Positions 22,042 to 33,500 of a DNA stretch of 54,522 bases are shown in pieces. The DNA comes from Tubiluchus corallicola (Eukaryota; Priapulida; Priapulimorpha; Priapulimorphida; Tubiluchidae): contig JAQGDQ010001216.1 of NCBI GenBank assembly GCA_030141605.1, positions 1 to 54,522 of the forward strand, given 5' to 3'. The position numbers and the translations under genes were made by a program. Within the stretch, counting starts at the first letter, position 1, and the number at the start of each line of letters is the position of its first letter. The notes under the pieces were generated by a model. That model did not search any database and had not been told where the DNA came from. It saw nothing but the letters and a program-made list of their open reading frames with translations.

Positions 22042-25000
22042 ATGTCTGCAATGACCCAACCTAACACTGACGACAGCGCTACATGCGCAAAAGCGGTGGA
22101 ACTGTGTGAATTGGTGCAAACAATGATTGATAGTAGTGCAGAGTATCTCGATGGTTTGCGGACACAGTGCTCCACCTCAGCAGCCTTCACACAGCAACAG
22201 ATTCGTGAAGCAGAGGTCTGGCATGTCACTTTATTCTTATTTGTTTAATAATTGCGTATACAGTGGACTCTCGTTACGAGAATCACACGTATAAGAATCA
22301 GCTCGATATAAGAATCAAAATCGCGTTTCCCGAATTGAATCTGTATTTTCCTAGTGAAAATCTGCTCGTATAAGAATCACCCTTCTTTCGATAGTAGAAT
22401 CAATTTTGGCGCCAACTCCATTGTCTCTCATGCCCTGCTTACATGGTTCTGCGCAGTGGGCGTGGCGGACACCACAGAGATTTCAAATTTGTTTGTTTTA
22501 TGACAAAAATTATGTGCATTAAAAAAATTTTAAGGCAATTCTGGCATCATGAAATATTTACCCAACCATGAAATAAAAACATTAGTCTAGCAATTTTTAG
22601 GTTCTTTTTAGTCCAGAAAAACATTATGCTGTTTCATGTCGTTTCTAGCGTAATTTCGGGAAATAAATAATTTTTACGTGCATAAAATTTTTTAAAGCAA
22701 TTCTGGGTCATGCTCGTTATAAGAATCGCTCGTTATAAGAATCACTTTGCCTTCTCCCGAGGTGATTCTTATAACGAGAGTCCACTGTAATATGATCTGA
22801 GGTCAATTGGATATGTAGGTTGACTAGACACATAAATTGTATTTAGTAGTTTTGATGGCACATGTACTATTTTTGTTATAAGCTCATTAGGCATAACAAA
22901 TAGGCTTTAGGTTTAATAATTCGTGATATGAGATGTCTCATTAGAGATAAGTTAGGGTGGGTAGAATAGCTAGGTGGTCACGGTGTGTCTCTAATGTCTG
23001 AAATCAAGCAATGCACGACCTCATAAACATAAATAGATGCACACATCTGCCAAAAAATTCTGTTCTGGACTATTTCGCTTCCCTTTCCTTATCTTATACA
23101 TGTACATATTGTTAAGGCATTTTTGCCGGTTCAATATTTTAGAGGCTATGCCTTGATAATTAGCCCTAATTCTGACACAGCCATCAAAGTAGGGTGCTGC
23201 CATCAAGTGTGTGATATCCCAGCTTGCAGTATCTGCCATGGTTTTACCAACATAATTACTATCCAAAAAAATTACTTTATACAATTACTTTGACTTTTTA
23301 AATGAATCAATGTCGTAAAACAACTTAGCTTAACAAGAATAGCTCCATAAAGACTACAGATACTTTCATTTTTCTTCTTCTTGCAATTGTGTTTGTGACT
23401 TACCTTTTTACTAATAATGAAAACTTCATACGTTAGAAAAAATGATAGTACATCTGCTATAGGGCATATAGAGAGAAGTGAATCAAATTATGATTTTTGA
23501 CTTTTTTTAAACATTAACTTATGGTCATGGCCCATATCGGGAACAACAGATTATTAAATTTCAGTGGTTTAATAACTTAGTAATGAAACTGCATGGCCCA
23601 TATCGGAAACAACAGATTATTAAATTATAGGGGTTTGATAACTTAGTAAATAAACTGACAGATTGGTTTTTGAATTATTGGATTGTTATTCCAAACTGAG
23701 AACTTAGAGGTATGTTTTTAAACTGTTCTCATTCCTTTGTATTTCAGTTTATTAATGACATTTGTTATCTTATTTATGATATTGTTTTTCAGACAAAGTT
23801 AGTGGGTTACTTTACTAGGCAGCTACTAGCAAAATCTCAGATTCCAGGATGCTACCAAAGTGTACAGTTACGAAAATATCCATCCTTGGCAAAGTGGCTA
23901 CATGTAGTTGGCTTGAGCAAGAAATCGTTAAAGGTATATGTCAGTTGTGATTTATGCATTCTTTTGAAGAGTCAGATAACTTAATGTTTTTTTGTGTCAT
24001 GAGTTTTTTTTGTGTGAGATTAGGAAGTATTATAAGATCATATGTGTATCTAAAAACTAGGAATGTGCCGGATCCTGTAATTATAATGGAAATCTAGATC
24101 CAGCAAAAAAAGTTTGTCGGATTTTGCTCTGTTTGTATTTCTATTTTTCTGTGTGTAAAACTACCGATTGTACCAGTTGTGAAAAAAATAGTGGCACATA
24201 CAGATCGATCCGATGTGGAACCGGCAAAACCGGATCTGCTGCTTCCCTATCCAAAACGTGACTTAAGATATATGTATGTACACTCTGCTGTGTAAAGAAA
24301 AGTACCAGTGACTGTACTTTTTAAAAAACTTAAATCTGTTAGCATGGCCCCTGCTGTGATTGACAGTTTTTACCAGGCATTGATTGATAGTGTGCTCACA
24401 ACATCTGTCTAGGGTTATCACGTAGGGGGATCGTTCTTGTTCAGGTTGTTTAGTCTGCTTTGTACTTGTGTGAAATAAGGGTTGCTGAAAGAGTGCAAGC
24501 TATCATTAACAATGAATTTCATCTAGGTTATAAATATTTTTCAAATACTCTGGCCATAGATACTGTTCAGTGAGCGTTAAGACCATTCAGATGTTAAGCT
24601 CTTTCTATCCTGTTGTAGTTAGCACTGTTAACAATTTGTTAGCTTAGTAAATTTGCAGTATTCTCCATATATTTTGCTAAAGCATCTATTTACTTATTTT
24701 CTTATTTTTTATTTTATCCATATATGTTCAATGTTCTAAACAATACAGTATCACATTAGTAAATAAGCGCAAACAACAAAGGACACCACAGTTAGCCTTA
24801 TTATTATCACACTTGCAAAAACAAACAAAAAGAAAATAGGTAATTATCGCCTCCAAAGGAATACGCAGCTGTTTTTTTAAGCCGTGAGAAGTTATACAAA
24901 CTGCCCTGTGCAACTGTTTGAATTATTTCTGTTTTCAATTTTTCTTGTTTTATTTGTTTTACTCAACACTAGAAGAACCGTGCATGTCAATTGACTTTTC

Positions 25001-27520
25001 TATTTTGTACATGCATATCTCTGGAGGATATGTTCCTATTTTTTGTTACTTCTCCTAGGCCTAGAAGGACCGTCTGCATCAATTGATGCCAATGCGTGTT
25101 GTACATTGAAAATCGTCACCACAATGTGCTGATATCGCAATAGTAATGTGAATGTAAATCATTGAATATAAATTAGCAAATTCTTTCTACAAGCTAAAAA
25201 CTTGTGGTCTGTACTTTCTTGACTGTCATCTCTCAGGATGGCCAACAGACGGCTTGACTCAATGCAAGTTCTCGAATGCAAATATGACATTAGGTGAATC
25301 ATTATTTGTACTGTATAAATTGCTTCAATTTTATATAGATTCCATTAATTTTCTAAAGTATTATTGAATTTCAAGAAAATCTGACTGATAACTACTAGTT
25401 CTAGCTTTGTATAGAAATGAAAACTATGATTGCGTCAATAGGCGTATGCCGGTCCTTATAGATAGTAAACTTTTCCGGCTCTTCTAGTGTTAAAACTAGG
25501 CAAATTTGATTGTATGTATAATGATAATGATTTGTTTATTTTGTTACTTACTTAATGTGGAACTATTTTGTTATAGGAATTGATAGCTAGCAACCTCACA
25601 GTCGAATCATTAATAGAAATGTCTGAGGAGGAACTACGAAATTTAGTCAACAAACACTCAATTACAAATAAGGAAGAGGAACGACGATTGTTCACCGCGT
25701 GTCGGAATCTTTGCAAATATTACGGTATTCTTATCTATTAAAAGCTATCTGTTTGTTTGTTTGCAAGAATGTTAAACTTATAATTACAAACTTTGTCACG
25801 CAAATGATTACCATGCTAGGCGTTTTCTTATTTCTCGAGATGAGAGAATTTTTGTAGATTTTTTTACAAAGTTTTAGAATTGTTATTTTTAATAAAGGGC
25901 TGTGCTTGGTTATTTTTACTGGTAGTAGTTTTTTTGTTGTTGTTATTTTTTGATATTTGTGTAATTTTTGAAAAGTAGTTGCTAGTTTTCTGTGTATTTT
26001 GTCTGATTGTTTGAAGCGTTTGATAGCTATTTAGCAAAATTTTACCTGTCTGTCATTTCAAATCACTGTATAAAAACTCAGTATTGTTCTGTAGCTTCAT
26101 GTATCAAACATTTCATCTTTATACTACGCATTCAATCACTAGACAATTGTTACATTTGGGTAATGCCTGTACTAAGTGTTGTGAGTTCATCAGATGCAGT
26201 GAAACTGAAGAGAAACTTATACCATCCAGAACTTATAAATAGCATTAGGACATTTTTATACTTTCACAAGAACTAGATTTTCCTTGCAAACTTTATTTTA
26301 TTTTATGTTCTTATTTAAATTAGGCACTTTGTGCTTTTATATATACCATACCTGATGAAGACATCAATTCAATTTTAATTTTTATTTATTTATCTCTTTT
26401 TGTACACTGTAGAACAATCGTTATTAACAGATTCAATAGATAGGTCACGAAAAATTATTTCAGCAAAAGCATACAAAGCTAGAGAAAGGATAGCGAAAAG
26501 ACTGTCGAAGTTACCTAGCCTGCTATCCTTTACCGGGTATAGAAAATGACCGTTAGACACCGGTGGCATGTAGGTTCACTGGAGACAGCTTAATTTTTGG
26601 AAATGTTGTTAAATTTTTAAAATTGTAATATTTATTTACTATAATTACATAATTAAGCAGTCTAAAATAAAAGAAAATGCTATAATGTAGTGTGTCAAGA
26701 GAAAAAGGTATTGCATCAGTCTTACTGAAAACAAAAACAGAATTGTGCTGAAAAATATTATAAAAGAATCGAGGAAATTTATGTAAATTTACTCATTATA
26801 ACATAATTGACTTTTTGAATGTAAAAAAAGATTATAGTAGTAGTACAGGGTCTATATAGTAGGGTATGGCCACAGTTGTGGTGAAACAACAAAAAGATAT
26901 TAATATTTTAATTTTTATTGTGTCTAGGCCCATCGTGCAATGATAATTATGTGACTTGGATAAGAAAAATGTGTGTGTATACTCGTATATATCATTATGC
27001 TTACTAGATCAAACATTTAGCTACATAGCATAAAAAATAATTGTATAAGGAATAATTTTATAAAGAAATGGGAAGGGTTGTGCAAATTCAACTCCCAAAA
27101 TTTTACTAATAGATAACACATGGTATAACATTAATTGCTCTGATAAAGAGAAGAAAAGATAAAGAAAGAAAAAGTATTTAGAGTAATTTCAATAATTATG
27201 TTACATGACAGTAGCATCAAGTTGTAGTGTCACGTGCTGATAGTGTTCAAGACACTGACAGCAATATTTTATACAATGATAACTTTATATATACCTATAA
27301 AGCTATCATTCTCCCCGATTTACATAGCAGTTGCATAATTTGTCATTAGATATTTATTTTTAGCTGCTAAGCTGAATGGAAAGCAGTTGGATCGAGATGT
27401 GGATTTGTCCTGGAACTCATGGGACACATCGGCTGGGGAATCATCGCATTCTCACGTACACAGCAGCCAGTATAGTAGCTCACCAAAATCTTCTCGTCAG
27501 ATCCATCGACGTCCTTCCAG
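22042..27520 (+). CDS. ksr: KSR CA1 region, coding exons 1-4
   Basis: Exons 22042-22215, 23793-23933, 25577-25724 and 27364-27520. They encode the helical CA1 domain unique to KSR, which helps bind BRAF. Landmarks: [20 protein letters not shown] at the end of exon 1, [17 protein letters not shown] in exon 2, [17 protein letters not shown] closing exon 3, and SWNSWD in exon 4, matching the SWSSLD segment of vertebrate KSR. Exon 3 ends in phase 1 and joins directly to 27364, skipping the exon-like block at 26413. Confidence 0.92.
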
Positions 27521-30500
27521 GTGCAACACTTGTTTCCTTCTGTGCGTGCGTGTGTGTATGGTATTTATAGAGCAGTGTATAAACAAACTTTGCCCATTTG
27601 CAAATGATAAAAAACAGGAAAATTTCGAATGTGAAACTGGTGTATACATTTAGGCTTCATTCTTTTGTCCATTAAAACTTGATTATTCAGCTACTAAACA
27701 GTTAAATCAACAAAATATTTCTAATCACGAAATTTATTACCTTGTCTGTATTGAATGTTAGAACCATAGTAAGTTTCAAACGTGGTATCCACTAACAACA
27801 TAAGTAATAGTGATGCCACGACAAAAGCAAATACTAACACTATGTTGCACAGTTTGTGTACAATATGTTGTGTAACTTGTGTTGTCAACATGTTGTCAGT
27901 ATTTACTTTTGCCGTGGCAGTACTTTCCTCGTGCTAAATACATGCAGTGCTAATGACCAAGTCAAAAACTGGTATTGTTTGAAAACTTAAAAAAAACATT
28001 GTTTATTTCTACGATTGGTTGTATGTTCTGCATCTGATTTGCATCTGAACATTATCACCTTTATTATAAAAATACCGTAAATACTTTCTTATCACGGTTA
28101 GTCAAATATTTTGCCAACCATGTTGATGTGTGTCGGAGCACATTGTTAATTTGTGTGCTGAAATATATTGTATATTTGCTGCATCTTTCTGTTTTCCATG
28201 TTTCTGTCTCTCACTGGTGATTTGGCACACATGGTTAAGCAAAACCAGTGATTAAATAAAAGGAAAATTTCATATTTGCTCGCGCAATTATTATTTGCAA
28301 TCAGACCTTAATATTATTTTCAAGTGATATGATATTGGAAATCTTTACTTTGTCTAGTAAAATATCAACTCATGGAAACTCATTGTTCTAACATTGTTCA
28401 AGTTTGACCTGTATTTTTTAACTGTTTTCTAAACATTGTTCTAAGTGTTGCTAATATTTACAGGTCATCAGTTCTGAGTGAAGATATGGTTGTAACTACA
28501 CCTGTGACTTCACCCATGTCTACGCCTACATCTACTCCCACGTCTCCGGCACATTTATATGCAAATGAACAGAGGCGCACGCCACCCCCAACTTCTCCAA
28601 ATACACTAAAGGATTCCATGCAGAGAGGGGGAAAGGGAAAGGTAATTACTTGCTGGATTTAAGAAAAAGAAATATCTGTTACTCAGATAAATTATTGACG
28701 CAGTGCATAGAAAATTGTTTAAAAATATATTCTTCTGAAAAACCTAGCCGACATCATTTTTTGGTCCTACCTTCTACACAAAGTTTCGTGGAGATCGTGG
28801 ATTTTTTGTGTAATAATATTACTGTTATAACAGACAAAAAACCACACAAACAAACAGTGTTAAAGGATAACTTTTTTGGCAGAGGTAAAAATAACTAAAA
28901 GAATTATGCCCCACAGCGGCCCTAGCCCTAAACTCATGTTTTACTAAGTTTACAATTTTTTCCTGTGTCATTTTTACCTACATTCATTTTTTATACTGTC
29001 AAATCTAGTGTTGTTGCTTCTTTATTTACCGTATGAACTGGGATATTATTTTTGGGCATAATCGTCACAGTATTATTTGGGGAAGCTCCACAATAGGGCT
29101 TCAAAAAGAATTTATGAAGATTAAATAGCTGGAACTGTGGTTTGTTGAAATGTAGAAACATATGTAGATAGCAGAATACCGATCATAAATGACTAAATGC
29201 AAGCTTTCGCCATTGTTATACTGGCGCAGTTTCATCCTCAGTGCAAGATTGAGCAGCATTGTAAAGTGATTAGGTAAAAGTCACGCATTATCATGACAGT
29301 GAGCACACAGTTTGGGGTGATTGGTATGAATTTTTAAACTCTAGAACTGATTAAAAAATTATGCCTTACTGGGAAGGTAGGTAGCCAAGCTCTTTTTTTA
29401 AGCTATAAAACTAAGCATATTAAGCGAAAAATATATTGATTTACTATGAAAATTTTTAATATTATGGTGCCAAATGATCATTTGTTTTGCTGCAGTTTTT
29501 CTGCTAAATTTAAAATTGATTTTTCATGACAGAAAGAAAATGATTTACTCGCTTGCGTGGTTGCATCGTATGACATTCTTGTTCATGACTCAAGTTTTTG
29601 ACTTTGTTTTAGCATTCAACCACGCCACCTCCGAAAAAGAAGATGGCAACATGGCTACAACCGGGAGAAGGGTTTCCGTTAACGAAGAGTAAATCTCATG
29701 AGTCACAGTTAGCTAATCGTGTGGATCTGAATGTCGACACAACCTCGTTACCAATGTAAGTTAGAGTTTGAAAATACCATAGTGCTCTTCTTTAACTTGG
29801 GTTGACTATAACAGTAACAAAAATTAAAATGCCCTTAAGTCTCAAAAACTTTTTTATTTTCTTCAGAAACTTCAAATTTCAAAATAATTTGTTGATTTTT
29901 TATAAACATTATTTGAAATAATTGCCTTTGGCAAACGGCAAATATAAACGCTGATCAAGTTGACTCAGGCTGCAAAATTTACATGAGTGCAGTTTAACAG
30001 GAAAAACAAATCTATAAACTTGTTGATTGAACATATTGTAGTCACATTGATTGGCAAACAATTTTTGAAATACAATGTATAATCTGTAAAATAAAAATAT
30101 TTTTGTGAAAATTATCACTGTTATTAAAGGAACTAACGAAGGGAGACTTAAGAAGCCTTGGTATATGGCAGGCCACCCATAAGTATTTTTATAATAATTT
30201 TATGAAATACTATGTTAGTCCTTAGTAATTTGTATACTACTATCCTAAGATTAAAAGCTATTGCTTGTTTCAAGAAAACGCTACACAGTTGTGACTGAAA
30301 TTCTTATTTAAGACTTATCTAGTTTTATATAGAGATTAAAAATGAACTTTTTATATTTTGATTTAATGATTGATACAGATTTCGATAATCTAATGACACT
30401 TTGGACCAACCAAACTTTCGCCTCTGACGGACTTTCTCAAGAAGCTTCTGAAGAAAAATAAAAATTTTTGTGAGACTTAAGGGGCATTTTGACTTTTTTA

Positions 30501-33500
30501 GGTTAGAGTTGTACTTGCTGGAAATGTGTTGATGAAATTTTCATTAGTCCTACTGCCTTACATACAAATAGCAAAAATCTTGGATCCATGCCATGGTTGA
30601 CGTCTTGGGATGTTAACCTTTGTATTTTGAAAGCGAATTGAAATTTTTTACTAGCACAGATATTGATTGTGTTATCAATTTTTTAAAAGCTAAATTTAAT
30701 ATACTAAAATATTTGATTTTCTTAAATAAGTTATTGCTGCATCCTTAAATTTTCCATTTTTTTAGGTCTAAGAAGAAGAAACCAGATGACCTGCGGCTTG
30801 GTCATGGTCGCAGTCTGGAAGCTCTTTCTAACCAAACTGTAGATGGCACAAACAATAGTAGTCGCGGTACATCCGGTCAATCTACACCGGCCACTAGCAG
30901 CCCTATTCGGTCACCAGAGTCGGCGTACGAGGACCGCAGCGATACCGGGTCAGTGCCTAGGTCGCCGCGTACCCCTACTCATGTACCGGGTAGCATCGGG
31001 CATTTGATAAATCACAGGTAGTGTTTCATAGAGTTTGCATTTATACTCACTTTTAATAATTTGTCTGACAAAACTAAAGAGTTAGGTTGCAAAACTACGG
31101 TGATAATTTATTCGTTATTAGTTTCTTTACCAAGCTTACACCTTGGTGTTAATTAAGACAAGTGTTAATTAGCAGTCATTAATGGAAATAAATGAGGATA
31201 AAAATACTGATATGTGCTTTTCTTCTTGCAATGGCTTATTCATTGAACATTCTTTACTTCATGAAATTAAAAGATTTTATTAGCCATCAACTTAAATAAA
31301 AGATGAATGTATCTAACTAGTTTTCAATATTTTTTAACACTTTTGTGAATTACGATTGTGTGAATTATTTACAATGTTAATAATCAAGATTATTAATTAC
31401 GATGGCAAAAGGCTATTGTTAATTGTTTTATAATTTTTTAATCATTTTTATTATTAGGAAAACTACTTATTTAAAAGTATAAAGTCAAATAAAGTAAAAA
31501 GACGGGAGAAAAAAGATATAATTAAATCCCAAAATAGTTCATTTCAAAAAGTTTTCATGATTGCATTAACAAGTGTTTACAAGCAAATTGTGGTATTCAT
31601 GAATGCTGTTTTGCAGCTGCTTTCTTGTTTTTGCTGTCTCAAATAAAGGTACACCGATTGTGGAATTTATCGATTAACTGGTAACCGATTCGAAGAAATA
31701 ATCGGCCAATTACTGGTTAACTCATCAACTATTTAAAAAAATTGCTAGACCATTCTATTAAATTCTGTTTTTATGTTTAAGTAAATAAATTGTTAATCTT
31801 GTATTGAAACTTAATTTTGAATGGCTTCCAAAAACCCTGTAACTCATGTCCATGTTTTCTCTTTACTCCACTTTCGTGATTTGCTTTTATTTTAAAAACA
31901 CTCCAAACTATACTGGTTTTGTTTGTTGCCATCCTTTATAATTCCTTGTAATTTAAAAAATTAATGATGAAACATGTTAAACAACTGAGGATGAAATAAG
32001 GCACCTACTTATGCACTTGTGGGACACCATTGTTTTGAATGCTCACTGTGTGTGTAAATTAAAAGATTTCCACTGCTGCTCCTGTCTCACCAATAAGTAT
32101 GCCACGGATTTACCGGCGTAATTTAAGCTGCGAAAACGTTCAAAGATTTTTGATTGTTTAGTTTATTAATGGTCGTTTTTTTCATGCTTCCCGAAATATT
32201 TCTGACATTTTTAAACTAGGCATTATTTAAAGCAGCTGGCCGATTAGCCGATTTACTATTGCCCATTATTTGCAAAAATCAACTGAATTATTGCACCTCT
32301 GATCTCAAAGACAGTTAACGAATCTGTTGAATGAAATCAACTATTTTTGTGATGTAATTATGTCTTTTGCGCCCATATTTTTACTTTATTTAATATTAAA
32401 TTCCCAAAGATCTAAAGTGCCTCTGTAAGCGGTTTTCCTACTGGTAAAATGCTACTTTTATTTGCAGGTTTCAGTGGGCATTGAAATTTTCTTGTGTATG
32501 TGATCTTTGTAAAAAGCCTGTGAAATTTTCTGTTTTGAAGTGTATTCACTGCAAGTAAGTATAATTATTAGTTGTTGTTGACGTTTTTTGTTTTATAAAA
32601 AATGTCAATGTTTAACACCCTTTGGCGGTTATGTGAAATTATTTATAATCTAAATTTTTACATCAAGATTATTTTAAGAATGGCACAAACCCACAACTAA
32701 TTTCATTTTGAAACCAGTCTTTTATCATCATCATCATATGCCCATTACATCTATTGTAGAAATTGGACGGGCAGAACTCTAAAATAGAAGAAATCTGCCA
32801 TTAAGACAGGTAAACACAGCAGTTGATCCAGCAAAAAACTAGACTCCGCTATGCCAGTGGCTTGTCAGCACCACTTCTGAACTATCAGTCTTAAAAAATG
32901 TGAAAAAGTTAGAACACAACCTGAATTTGAACCACGGATTCGAGCTTAAAATTAATCAACCTAAAAAATAATGTAATTGGGCAGAATTACTCTCCTGTTG
33001 CTCTAACATTGGAAATTTTGAAAGTGGCTGTCCATGGAGCTGTAGGAAATGGGCTTTAGACTGTTAGGATTGCTGAGGAGCACGGCAGTTTAGTGGTTAT
33101 TGTGTCTCTATGTATGCAGAAGGTCCTTGGTTCAAATCCATGCTAAGTTCCAACTTTTTAACATTTCCTATTTTTTACAATTTGGCTTCCATATTAAATT
33201 AATTGTGGGTTTGTACCGTTATTCCTTAGTTGATACACTGAAGTCAATGGTGTAGCATTAGTATGTGGCATGTGCGGACTGCACAGAGCGATTAATAAGT
33301 ACTTTCTGTTAATGAGGCCGACAATAAAAATACTTCTGTTTCCATCTAATCGCATGGGCAAAATTATTTTTATCGCACACTTGGCTAGAAATCTTTTTCA
33401 TTCATGTACCTAACTAGCGCAGTCATATAAAAGCGTATTTTTCAATGTAAAACATAAATATAATTATTATAACATCGTTGTTTCGGCGAGAGCGCAGCTA

